Shown in pieces: positions 44,006 through 55,500 of a stretch of 64,000 nucleotides of DNA (the first letter of the stretch is position 1; each line of letters opens with the position of its first letter). The stretch is from Campanula takesimana (taxonomy: Eukaryota > Streptophyta > Magnoliopsida > Asterales > Campanulaceae), in contig JAOWBW010000131.1 of NCBI GenBank assembly GCA_026119855.1, forward strand, positions 992,001-1,056,000, read 5' to 3'. A program made the translations under genes and the position numbers. The notes beneath the pieces are model-generated. The model searched no databases. It was not told the origin of the DNA and saw only the letters and a list, made by a program, of their open reading frames with translations.

Positions 44006-44480
44006 TTAAAGATTTGTCAATAGCAAAGACATTATTAGACAATGAAAACGACTTAGGTACAAACCAAATCCAGAAATCGCCATCAGGTCGTAACCACCAT
44101 CACATACATATTTTCTCGGGTCTTTATTCCATCGAACCCGCTTCCTTATAATATCTTGAGTTGCGCAGATGCCACTCCAAGAAAATCTTGGACACATCCT
44201 TATATTAACCTTCAAAAATTTCATACACGGAAAAGATATTGCTTTTAGGACATCAATGATTAGCGCATCTGGGTTAGCGATCACCCACCAACCGAGCATC
44301 AATTCCTCCTAGACAATAAAATATGTTGACATGAGGCGGAATCGTAACATTCATCAACTTTGTATACATGAATACATCATCGAAAAAACAAAAGGCTCTC
44401 AACAAAACGAAGAGAATACAATGGCTCTCAACAAGCGGAGAGTATATAATGGCTTTCAACAAAGAGGTGGTCTCTTGTGA
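44006..44480 (-). pseudogene. LINE 3' ORF remnant, minus arm
   Basis: The minus frame reads GWWVIANPDALIIDVLKAIS, FLKVNIRMCPRFSWSGIC and TQDIIRKRVRWN, homologous to the plus arm at 43180-43340. Three GGCTCTCAAC-type tandem units lie at 44394, 44423 and 44451, the mirror of the TTGGGAGCC units. Together the arms form an inverted repeat with a loop of about 0.6 kb. Confidence 0.7.
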
Positions 44481-45560
44481 GAACACCTAGATCCGTCTCA
44501 TAAAAGAGACGGGTCAACCCATGACCCGTGTACAACATTCTCCGTGAAGCGTAGGATCCCAACCCATGCTCCACTCAAAATCTGCAGCGACTCATTGGCC
44601 CATTTTTTTTTCCCAGGAAAAAAAATCATTTTTTGACTGTTTTTTTTAGTTTTTTACTTTTTTTTTTCGTTTGCCAAAAGTAATACTTAGTACAACTAAA
44701 TGTAACAACTGTATTACTTATAAAGTAACATTATTTATAAGTAAAACGTAACATCAGTTTTACGAAAACAAATAGCTCATTTTACTCATCTTTCAACTGT
44801 AATACTAACTATAAATACGTGTAACACTAACAATAACTAAATGTAATTATTGTTATACTGAAATGTAATAGTGTTTTTCCAGAATATTTTTTATTTTTGA
44901 GTATTTTGATTTTATTTTTTAAAAGAAAGTAACATTTGAAAAATAACAACTTATATACATGAATGTAATTATTTGTACAAGTAAATGTAACACTTTAGTA
45001 GATGAAATTGTAACAGATTTCTATAGATAATGTAATACTTTTACATGTATCATGATAAATTGAACCCATTGTAACTTATTATTTGAAACATATAAATATA
45101 CTATTATACAAGCAAACATAACTGTTTTACAATGTTATTATACAAGTAAAATGTAACATTCGTTTATAAAAATTGTTACTTTCTTATTTTTACAATGTTA
45201 CTAACACAAGTGTTTTTAATTCTAAAGTGTAAATAGTTGATTACTTTTCTATACATGTGTTACAATTAGGTATAAACACTGTTACATATAAGTAACACGT
45301 TCGTTATATTTTAGTTGTAATAAGTATTACTTTTGGCAAACGAAGAAAACATAAAAAAAATAAAAATACTGTTACTTTTCTGTATATATGTATTACTTTT
45401 ATGTATAAACTGTTATATATAAGTAACACATTTGTTACATTTAGTTATAGTAACTATTACTTTTGACAAACTGAAAAAAAAAATATATATATAAAAAAAA
45501 ATTTAAAAAACAAATTTTTTATTGGGCCTATGGGTCATGGATCCGGGTCATGGGTCAAAA

Positions 45561-46046
45561 TGTTGGAACAATTTTCATAACCCCTGAATGCCACCCTCAT
45601 TTTCAGAATAATATTGAGGAAAAATAGGAAGCGGAAGCGATTAAGAACAATTACCTGTTGAATCCATATGAATGTTGTAGGGAGAAATGAAGAACAAGAA
45701 AAAGAAAAAACAATAGGCAGAGTGTTCTTTTAAGTGATAATGTCTTTTTTTCTCTCAAAGTCTTCTAACAATATGAAGATAAATTTAGATGAGAAAGCAA
45801 GAATTCATTAGTCTCTAAGGGTTGATGGAACACCCTTTATATAGGAGACTTGGTGACATTTCACTTAGGGACCACACCCTTTCAAGTAAGTGATATTATA
45901 TTACCCTTTTGCCCATCACAATTAGGTAATTATATATCCAGGAATTCTACATATTTCATTATAAACTATACTTTATAATTAACATTATAATCATAATTTT
46001 ATGAATGAAAGTCTAAATGACTTGTGTTGCAAGCCATGTCCCAACA
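45561..46046 (-). repeat. copia 3' LTR (486 bp)
   Basis: TGTTGGAACAATTTTCATAA to GCCATGTCCCAACA; pair of 51109-51593 with about a dozen differences. Confidence 0.95.
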
Positions 46047-48360
46047 ATCTCCCACTTGGGTTGCAAATCAAAGTCCTTCCTTTAAATCATGAATATAACA
46101 CAAATGACAAGCCTAATGTGCGCACTTTATTGTCATTTATAACAATCTCGTCCATTAGCCATACAAGTATAGGACTAAAGGGGCAGTCGTTGTAATTGAT
46201 TCGCAACTAAACCCACAATAATCACGTATACAAATCCAACTAAATGACATAGATCAAAAGTATAGATGTGTAGCATGGAATCATAATGAATATATACATA
46301 TTCTTCCAACTAGTCCAACTTAACCAAATGAGATAAAAAATAATAGAACAATTAATGAAGTACAACAAAAAAACTCCTACTAAATTAAATGTTATCAAAT
46401 TGTTACACCCATATGAGCAACATGCTCGTGAAACATTAGAGATGATAACGTTTCATAAATGGATCCGTTAAATTATGGAGTTTGTTCTAATAAGTTGTAT
46501 TTCTCTGTTCATTTTGTACTATTTTCTTTATAACCAGATACTTAATGTCTAAATCCATAAACCTTTTGTTAGAGTACGGAACTACTACCTGATAGTCATA
46601 TCTTAATTGGTCTTTCGACACTTGTTTTGACAAATCACAGTCCATTAAAACTTATGTAGCCATGTAATTTTAACAAATATCGGAATACCAAATGATCTCA
46701 AGATTATCCGATTAAAAATAGGCATATAGATCTTTGTGGTGTAAATACTATATCATTCTTTTGGCTACTACTTAATGTTCTTTCTGGATTGCTTTGGTAT
46801 TGACCAAGCATCCCAACATTGAATGCAAGACTTACGCATTTATTAAGCTTTCTTACTGCTGATGCAAAGAGGGATATTTTCTATATACTTGGATTCATAA
46901 TTCACTTTAGGACATTGTTTGACTAAGCATGTCTCCTTTAAAATTAGGGGTGTCAAGTGGTTTATAGTTTTGCATGCTATACCTTTTGTAATACCTTTTC
47001 TATATAGGCCTTTTGTGATAATCCCAAAATACTCCGTGAATACTCACAGTGAACTTGGATTCCGAATACAAAAAGATGCCCCACCAAGAATTTTCATTCC
47101 AAAGAAATTTCTTAGTTTCCTTATTAAGGTTTAAAACATTACTAGCAAGCAAATATTACCCACATATAAGACCAAAATTATAATTTTTACTCCCACTGAA
47201 CTTATGGTATACACAATATTTATCAAGATTCATTTAAAACCAAATGAAAGAATAACTTGATTAAATTCTAAATACCATTAATGAGAAGTTTGCTTAAGTC
47301 ATAAATGAATTTCTCCATATAGATAGTTTTCTTAATGTCTCCATTAAGAAAAGTTCTCTTTAATATCCATTTGATGAGGCTTAAGACACAAATTGCTACT
47401 AGTGCCATAATGATTTTAAAAGAGTTTTTAGAAGATACCGGGAAATATTTTTTTCTTGATAATTAATGCCTTTCTTATGATTTGAAAAAATCTTTAGCAA
47501 CTAGATGGGTCTTATATCTTTCAACATTACTTCTGCGAATCCTTTTAGGTCTTAGAGACCCATTTATAGGTTTCACATCTTTAGGTAATGTAAAAAGATC
47601 CCAAAAGTTGTTATCTTTCAAAGATTTCAACTCTTTATATATGGTATTAATCTACTTATGAAAATTAGGACTATTAATGGCCTTATGGTAGATGAATGGA
47701 TCATCTCCCACTAAACCTATGTGTCCTTAATTTCTCGGTAAGATACATCTCATAATTATCCGGTATTGCAATCCTTCTTTCTCTATTGTATCTCTTTAAG
47801 GGCACCGGTTCTTACTAATTCTGAGGTTGTTGAATTTCCTTCTTATGATCAACATTTTCATGGTGTTCAATATTTATAGGGAACAAAAATTTATTTTGAA
47901 TTGTATGTTCTTCTTGAATATCAAGTACAAAATTTTGAAATTCAATTGGAACTTATGGAAGAGGTGAAGAAATTGATGCCTCTTCTTTTCCAAATTCAAA
48001 ATATTACACCTAATCTCTCACTAAATTTAACATTCTCAAAGAACCTAGCTTTTTTCGTTTCAAAATGTTCAAATTTTCGGGTTGTAAAATTTATATATCC
48101 CCTAGATCTTTCGGCTTACCTCATGAATAACTACTAACAATCTTATGTCTAACTTGCCCTTAGTAGACTTATAAAGTCTACCCTTATGTTAGACAACCCC
48201 TTAAATGAAGATGATTTAAGGACGTGTTCCTTATTCGTCCCAAAATCATAAAGGGTTTTTATTAGTAGCTTAGAGGGAGCTTTAATGAGAATAAGGGCTG
48301 CGGTTTTAATGTATCGCCTATAATGAGTGAGGTAAAAGAAGCACAAAACATGCTTATTAC
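46047..48360 (-). pseudogene. copia RT / RNase H remains
   Basis: Recognisable on the minus strand: a linker ending EPVPLKRYNRERR and IPDNYEMYL (about 47700-47820), and the RT piece TFLNGDIKKTIYMEKFIYDL (about 47330-47370, family pattern KTAFLNGDLEExIYMxQPExF). The YVDD box was not found. Heavy decay. Confidence 0.6.
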
Positions 48361-50300
48361 CATTTCCTTAACGATTTTATCATTCTCTTGTGTACATCAT
48401 TCATGCTAGGCGTACCCGGCTTAATGTAGATGGAGACAATCCCACACTCTTCAAAATAGCGAGTAAAAATGACTTAGACGTTGTTCCCTTTAACAATCAT
48501 TCCAACCATGATATACTCTATCATGATTGGACCTAATGTTCTTAATAGTCTTTCAAAGTTGATTTCCAACTTTGACATCATAAGACTTGGAAACGTCCAT
48601 AACTTGAGTCTTTGCATGAAGTAATAAATGCATCCATATTGAGAGTAGTCATTTATAAACGTAATAACTATTGTTGACCTTTCCACGAAGGAATAATGAA
48701 TGGCCCACAATGTTTGTATGTATTAGTTTTAAAGACACTTGATACTCTCGAGAATACTATTCTTTTAATGTTTGTAAATTTCCTTTAAGGCATTTAATGC
48801 ATAAGTATTTTCCAAAATATCAAGTTTGTTTAAGAGTTTCTTTAACATAAGCTTATCAATTTTCCTCTTGGAAATATGACCCAAATGCCTATGCCTTAAT
48901 GAAAAATAAAATAAAATTTACTTGATAACTTTTGCTTTCTAGTTTTGGTTTCATTATTAAGGGACACATTTATTGTTTGAATAATGTCAAGTGAAGAAAG
49001 AATACTTGACAAAGTACTAGTGCCAACAACCTTTGGAATTAAAATAGAGATCACACTTATTATTAATGAACAAGAGTGACCTTCCTTGTCCAATATTGTG
49101 ATAAATATCATAATTCCATTTAAATGATGGTACAATAAATATATTATTTAATACAAAATAATACTTAGTACTTAACAATAATTTAAATGATCCTTATGCC
49201 TATAACTCTAACTGGATTCCTAGTTTCCATATAAATGAATTTCTTCATCTTTACTAGGTCTTCGGTAAGTTAGGAAATCCTACTTGAACATCCTTATGTG
49301 ATTGGTTGCACCAAAATCCAATCACCATGTAAATGTAGGAACTGAAACCAAATTAGCCTTAATACAATACAAACAAGACCAAATGATATACCTCTCACGC
49401 CAAGCGTGAGACTTAGGATAATCGAACTTCATGTTAGTAAGGTCCTTGCAAAAGAAACATTTCTTTTCTTTATGATCATGAGATGATCCCTTAAGCTTCT
49501 TTTTACTTGCAACCACAGTTTCTTTCCCTCTTCTCTTGTCCCATGAGAAAAGGTAGATGCTAAATGAGTACCTTTAGTTCTAAATTATTCTTAACTTATC
49601 TTCTTCTTGTGTCATAAGTGAAAGTAATTCATTAATATTTCACTTGTCTTTTTGACATTGATAGGTCACTTCAAAGCAACCAAACCAAAGAAGAAAGATT
49701 AAAACTAAATGCACAAGAATATTATCTGATATCCTTAACTTAAGTGCCTTTTTGTTTCGTCAATAGATGAACTATTTCTAAAATGTACTCCCTTAAATTC
49801 CCGGTACCCTTTATACCTTATGGAAACAAATTTCCTCAGGGGTATCAAGGAATGTTTGTAGCATCAATATCTTCGGAGACACCGTCCAAAAGGTCTCCGG
49901 GACAATATTCTTTATGATCATTAGGCTTACGCGGTTAGAGCGTGTCACTTCTCAGCACTCAAGCAATAAGAAGAGAAACGGATCCCTTAATGCGAGTTCT
50001 ATATAGCCCAAGATTATAATTATTTGTTTTCCAAGTTTTATAATTAGTCCCACATTGCAACGGTACTCATAGCAGTAATTACAGATGAAGCAATAAACAA
50101 ATTTGTTGGAATTTTGAGAACAAGAATGAATACAAAACATAAATAAGAAACTACACAATAAATAATGATTAATTATATCAATGAAATCCATCAACAAGAC
50201 AACCAACATGACATCAAAACTAATCTTTGGATTGCGAGTTGACTCATAAATGATTGCCTTAGGCAACAAGTAATTTGAACCTATATTTTAATAAATACTT
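48361..50300 (-). pseudogene. copia gag zinc knuckle / GAG-pre-integrase / integrase remains
   Basis: Zinc-knuckle-like CFFCKDLTNMKFDYPKSHAW lies at about 49395-49460 (the His and last Cys of CCHC are lost). GAG-pre-integrase HRHLGHISKRKIDKLMLKKL is near 48836-48895, and the integrase start VITFINDYSQYGCIYYFM is near 48620-48680. Upstream gag is unreadable. Confidence 0.65.
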
Positions 50301-50638
50301 AATCTTCCTTTGGGTCGACATAAGTACCTAAGAAAATAACCTAATGTTTATTTTACTTGTTACCACATGAATGCCCAAGTTTAGTCAAATGTCAAGATCT
50401 TCTTTGGAAAATTCAAGCCATTCACATATCAACTTAAACATCCAACACTTTACAATTTTAGGGTTTAAATAACGTAAATCACTTAGGCGACAATATTATT
50501 TAAACAATGAATAAAATTGTCAAAGCATATAATTAATCAAGGCCTTAGGGTTTGAAAAAATGTATGTTTTGTTCAAAAGAGGAACAAAATTGTGCAACAT
50601 CTTTGAAAAAGCAAAAACCTGTGAATAGTGTACATGCG

Positions 50639-50691
50639 CGACCGGGCAACTTATAATACCCGACCGGGCAGAACATAAGACCCGACCGGGC
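50639..50691. repeat. three CGACCGGGC words at exact 22-bp spacing in the copia leader
   Basis: CGACCGGGC at 50639, 50661 and 50683 with unrelated AT-rich DNA between (CAACTTATAATAC, AGAACATAAGACC). On the element's strand they lie about 400 bp after the PBS, before gag. Confidence 0.95.
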
Positions 50692-51108
50692 TAAAGCCAC
50701 CGTTTCATGCATGTTTGCTGCACTTTTCCAAATTTTATCCCAAAAAATGATGAACAACAAGTAGATCCACATGGTATGTTCTTTACAACATAAAACCATG
50801 TTATTTAGGGATAATCTTGCTTTAAAACAATGGAATCAAGTATGTAGATCCACATGGTATGTACTAGACATAAAACCATGTTATGAAGGGATAGTCACAC
50901 TTGAACCATTGTGTTCATTCAACAAAACTTTTGAAACCATTTTCTTAAATTCAGATGATTATTATCAGTACTCTATGAATGAATTAGTGTCCCTAATCAA
51001 CATCAAAACTTGATGATTCAACAGGAAAAATGAATCGAATAAAGCATAAAAGATTTCCCGAAAAGAACTCAAACTTAAACCAAAATATGAGCGGGCTCTG
51101 ATACCAAT

Positions 51109-51593
51109 TGTTGGAACAATTTTCATAACCCCTGAATGCCACGCTCATTTTCAGAATAAGATTGAGGGAAAAGATGAAGCGGAAGCGATTAAGAACAATT
51201 ACCTGTTGAATCCATATGAATGTTGTAGGGAGAAATGAAGAACAAGAAGAAGAAAAAAAATAGGCAGAGTGTTCTTCTAAGTGATAATGTCTCTTTTTCT
51301 CTCAAAGTCTTCTAACAATATGAAGATAAATTTAGATGAGAAAGCAAGAATTCATTAGTCTCTAAGGGTTGATGGAACACCCTTTATATGGAGACTTGGT
51401 GACATTTCACTTAGGGACCACACCCTTTCAAGATAAGTGATATTATATTACCCTTTTGCCCATCACAATTAGGTAATTATATATCCAGGATTTCTACACA
51501 TTTCATTATAAACTATACTTTATAATTAACATTATAATCATAATTTTATGAATGAAAGTCTAAATGACTTGTGTTACAAGCCATGTCCCAACA
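51109..51593 (-). repeat. copia 5' LTR (485 bp)
   Basis: Pair of 45561-46046. The PBS follows directly on the minus strand (51106-51091, TGGTATCAGAGCCCGC). Confidence 0.95.
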
Positions 51594-51644
51594 CAAAAAT
51601 GACCCGTCTCTACTATGAGACGGGTCATGATGTTCTCATACAAG

Positions 51645-52985
51645 TTTTTGTCCTCAACAAATGGAAGAAGACGTGAGACAAAGAAGAATTGGTAATATAA
51701 ATCCAGATTTCGTTGTAGTTATTAGATAAAATCAAATTTGCAAATCTAGAATAACAAATCTAAAAAATGAAATTCTAAATTTCAATTGACAAGTTGTCAA
51801 TTAATAACTGTGAAATAAGGGAATCAGAATAATCAAAAGCAAAATGAGAAGAATCAAATAGAATAAAAATCTAGACTTCTCCCGCATTATACCATTTTTA
51901 ACTCTCGTTTTGTATTTTATTTAGTATTCATATCATTGTTTGTTATTTTGGTTGCGACACATTTAAACACGATTTTTTCTTCGCCGACACTGGTGTAGTG
52001 TGTTATCTTCTTTCGCCTTCTCTGTTTTTGTAGTAATCTTCTTCCTTCTACTTTTTTCTTAAAATATTTCTCCCGCATTTCTCCCCCTTTATCAGGTACT
52101 CTTCAGTCAGTAAACTATTTAAACATATATGATAACGAGTTGTACTCTAAATTATGGTTTGACTCATGGTATGAACAATAACATGATTGGTGATTTGAAC
52201 CATGTTTTGAACATAGTCTGAACCGTAGTCTGAACCACATTGTTGAAATGTGGTATGAACCAAACCAAACAAATCCATTACGGTGTGGTTCGATTCAGGT
52301 TTGAACTTTTTTGTAGTTCAATTTGGTCTAAAATTTTCCAAACCAATGATTAGTGGATCGTTTTCTAGATTGACTCAGACTAAATCAAACTGAACCATTT
52401 GCATTCCTATCGCCCGATACATTGAAGTAATTATTATATAGAGAGTTGAATTATTAATCTATCACTAACCTTAAAATCAAACTGTCCACTCAATCTTTGA
52501 TCAAAATCGCCACATATTGAAGTAATTATTATATATAGAGTTGAATTCATAGTCACATTTTGTATTCCTAGTATTACTCAATTGAAAAATTGCTTAATTA
52601 TCCACCACAAAATCAACCAAGATGCTTCAAAGTTATACCTTGTGCACAATGTACAACACATTAAAGCACGTCAGTTATGGTCATGACTCATGAATCACAC
52701 TTATTGCCTTATTAGTTACATAATATAGTAGATGCAGTGTGACTTATAAGTCTAGATTTGGTAAGGTTAGTGAAGTAAATATTTGTAATATCTTTAGTGC
52801 ATGGTCAAGAATGAAGGATAAGGACTTGTCCATATTTTATTGTACTGAATGACAAATTTGACGAAATTCTGAGTTGTTTCCCTACCATCTAATGTTGCCT
52901 TGACCCAATTCGGAATGTCAGTACTTTACATATTATTGCATTAAAATTCTTCGGCTGGAATAATTTAAATCACTATTCACACAGA
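51645..52985. other. anonymous intergenic sequence
   Basis: No gene. A GGTATGAAC/GAACCATG/TGAACCA-rich stretch at 52160-52340 and a direct repeat (TTGAAGTAATTATTATATA, 52422 and 52518) are the only visible structures. Confidence 0.5.
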
Positions 52986-53005
52986 AAACTAGCACAGTAG
53001 TATTC

Positions 53006-53067
<62 letters not shown>
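53006..53067. repeat. TA microsatellite
   Basis: About 60 bp of TA repeat; further TA runs lie at 53537-53560 and 53823-53840, separating adjacent insertions. Confidence 0.95.
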
Positions 53068-53072
<5 letters not shown>

Positions 53073-53077
53073 AGGAC

Positions 53078-53291
53078 GTGCTCATGTAAGAACCTAAATA
53101 TCGTGATATTTACATTACTTGGATACATTAGGTAAAAACTAATGTATCCGATGGTTCACTTGGATACATCATTTGATACATTACTTGGATACATTAGGTA
53201 AAAACTAATGTATCCAATGTGCACTTGGATACATCATTGGATACATTAGGTTCTCACGGTTCTCATGATATTTAGATTCTCATTTGAGCAC
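53078..53291. mobile_element. foldback element, copy 1
   Basis: Ends GTGCTCATGTAAGAACCTAA and TTAGATTCTCATTTGAGCAC are inverted. Inside are alternating CTTGGATACATTAGG and CTAATGTATCC blocks that are themselves inverted repeats. Confidence 0.8.
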
Positions 53292-53309
53292 CTACCTATA
53301 TATAGGGTC

Positions 53310-53524
53310 GTGCTCCTGTGAGAACCTAAATATCGTGAGAACCGTGAGAACTTGGATACATTAGGTAAAAAACTAATGTATCCAATAGTACACTTGGATA
53401 CATCATTGGATACATTACTTGGATACATTAGGTAAAAACTAATGTATCCAATGTGCACTTGGATACATCATTGGATACATTAGGTTCTCACGGTTCTCAT
53501 GATATTTATGTTCTCATTTGAGCA
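53310..53524. mobile_element. foldback element, copy 2
   Basis: Ends GTGCTCCTGTGAGAACCTAA and TTATGTTCTCATTTGAGCAC; same family and orientation as copy 1, 18 bp away across a TATATATAGGG spacer. Confidence 0.8.
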
Positions 53525-53560
53525 CCTACCTACCTATATATATATATATATATATATATA

Positions 53561-53824
53561 TACTCCCTCCGTCCCAGCTCACTTGAGACTTTTTGACCAA
53601 AACTGGTCAATTTAAGGTCGGTTTGACCAACACTTTATAGAAATATTTACGTTCCAAAAAACTTTTTAAAAATTGTTATTGAGAGGATTTTTAATGGTGG
53701 TCATTTTACATTTTTTTTAATTTTTGTTCGGATCATAAATATTTCTATAAAGTGTTGGTCAAACCGACATTAAGTTGACCAGTTTTGGTCAAAAAGTCTC
53801 AAGTGAGCTGGGACGGAGGGAGTA
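53561..53824. mobile_element. long-hairpin Stowaway-like MITE
   Basis: TACTCCCTCCGTCCCAGCTC and its complement GAGCTGGGACGGAGGGAGTA end a nearly full-length hairpin (arms about 90 bp, e.g. CTTGAGACTTTTTGACC against GGTCAAAAAGTCTCAAG), inserted in TA repeats. Confidence 0.95.
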
Positions 53825-53867
53825 TATATATATATATATGCAATAAAAATATCAAATACCAAGGTAC

Positions 53868-54238
53868 TGCTATAAAACTAAAGAACCAAGAGCATAATCT
53901 CAATAGATAATATTTTATTTCAAGACTATTATATAGAGAGTGTACAAGAGAGAAAGATAGAAGTTAAGAACTTCTAAAGTCTATTGAAATGAAAACTAGA
54001 GCCTACTATTTATAGGTGGAAATTGACTTCCTCTATAAGCTTCCATAAGGATAAACACTATCCTTTAGTAAAGCTTCCTTTGTAAGCTTCTCTGAAGATA
54101 TTTACCAAGCTTCCCTAGTAAGATTCACTGAAGATATTTACAAAGCTTCCTTAGTAAGCTTCGCGAAAGATAATCTTGCAAAGCTTCTCTTGTACACTTC
54201 TGGTTCAAAGGACATCCACATAATAATATATTATAACA
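53868..54238 (-). repeat. copia 3' LTR (371 bp)
   Basis: TGCTATAAAACTAAAGAACC to ATATTATAACA. The only difference I see from 59020-59390 is TAAAG versus TGAAG in the GAACTTCT.AAGTC block. Confidence 0.95.
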
Positions 54239-54659
54239 CTCCCCCTTGGATGTCCGCAGCTAAGTAGCATGCCTCATTAAAACCTTACCAGAGAAAAACC
54301 ATGTGGGATAAAAACTCTAGTGAAGAAAAAAGAGTACACGATTTCTTAGGTTCATGATGCCCCCCTTGAACAAAACATTACTCGCGATCTCTTAGTCGCC
54401 TACTCCTCCTTGGAGATTCCTTTTGAATGATAATTGTGCCGTACGTGTTTCCTCATTAAAAACCTTTCGAGCAAAAACCATTTGGAAAAATAATATCGAA
54501 GGAAAAGAGTACAACTCACAATCTTTTCAGTAAACGCTCATTGCCTCGTTAAAACCTTGGCGGGTAACAAAACCCGGTGGGAAAAATAACCCCGCGCGAA
54601 GGAAAAAGAGTACAATGAAATCTGAGTATCTTCTGGATACTCCCCCTAAAAACTACAAG

Positions 54660-55500
54660 GATGGAAGCTCTAACAATCTGCGTAAGCCAATTGTTTTCAC
54701 ATACTTCTCAAAAATGGCTTTAGGTAGTGACTTCGTGAATCAGTCACCGCAGTTGTCTTGACTTCTGATCTGCTGGATCATTATCTGGCAAAATATCATA
54801 ATCTAATAACTTTCATAACGTGAGAGTATGTCTTATCAAAGTCAATCCCAAGCCGTTGAGAAAAACCTTGTACCACAAGGCGAGATTTATATCTCGTAAT
54901 CTCATTTCTCTCATTCTTTTTTCTCGTAAATACCCATTTATATCTCACGGGTATAACCCTAAGAGGTGTAGGAACTACTGGTCCAAACACTCCTCTTTTC
55001 TTTAAGGAATTGAACTTTGACTGGATTGCTTTCTCTCATTTAGGCCAATCAATTCTTTGTTTACACTCATTTACGGAGCGAGGTTCAATATCATTACCAC
55101 ATATAATCTCAGTTGCTACTATATAAGTAAATATACCCTTGATAATTGTTCCATCCCGATTACATATCTCATATATGCATGCATGACTAACTGATATTTC
55201 TTTATTCTCAGAAATGGATGTCAATGTCGAGGCGTCCCCCGACTTCATTTTCCAAACGAATCCATAATCTGGAAAAATATCATGAGATAGTTCGGATGAG
55301 ATTCCAATTTTATTATCGCTAACGGGATTTGACTTTTGTGCACTCACCCGTTTACGGGGATGCGAATCCTTGGAATCAATTGGCCTCCCTCTCTTCTGGG
55401 CAGGGGTATGTATTTCGTTAGGTGAGATCACTGGCCTTCCTGATAATACTCCTTCTGGGAGTTCTATCCTCGTAGGCACATTTGCAGCTTAACAGCTATT
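54660..55500 (-). pseudogene. second linker-RT head fused to the RNase H tail
   Basis: The minus frame reads MPTRIELPEGVLSGRPVISP, QKRGRPIDSKDSHPRKR, DIEPRSVNECKQRIDWPK, a stop, then VFGPVVPTPLRVIPVRYKWV and RYKSRLVVQGFSQRLGIDFD. It stops shortly after TYSHVMKVIRL and joins RNase H end sequence (IRSQDNCGD, FTKSLPKAIFEKYVKTIGLR). The RT catalytic core is deleted in this copy. Confidence 0.8.

Larger units (their letters stand above)
45561..51593 (-). mobile_element. Ty1/copia retrotransposon, complete but coding-dead (6.0 kb)
   Basis: LTRs 45561-46046 and 51109-51593, perfect duplication CAAAA (45556-45560 and 51594-51598), minus-strand PBS TGGTATCAGAGCCC (51106 leftward) and PPT AAGTGGGAGAT (46047-46057). 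Internal gag, GAG-pre-integrase, integrase and RT fragments are in order but riddled with stops and shifts. LTRs are about 97% identical. Confidence 0.95.
44474..51644. mobile_element. foldback-type element, split by a copia insertion
   Basis: Left end CTTGTGAGAACACC followed by CCGTCTCATAAAAGAGACGG. Right end (51599-51644) TGACCCGTCTCTACTATGAG then GGTCATGATGTTCTCATACAAG. The ends are inverted. Without the copia element (45561-51593) it is about 1.1 kb, full of GTAACA/TGTTAC strings (44690-45480), with no coding frame. Confidence 0.6.

Noticed and set aside
52986..53077. Promoter or origin at the TA-rich tract
   Set aside because: Simple TA microsatellite between insertions with no gene downstream.
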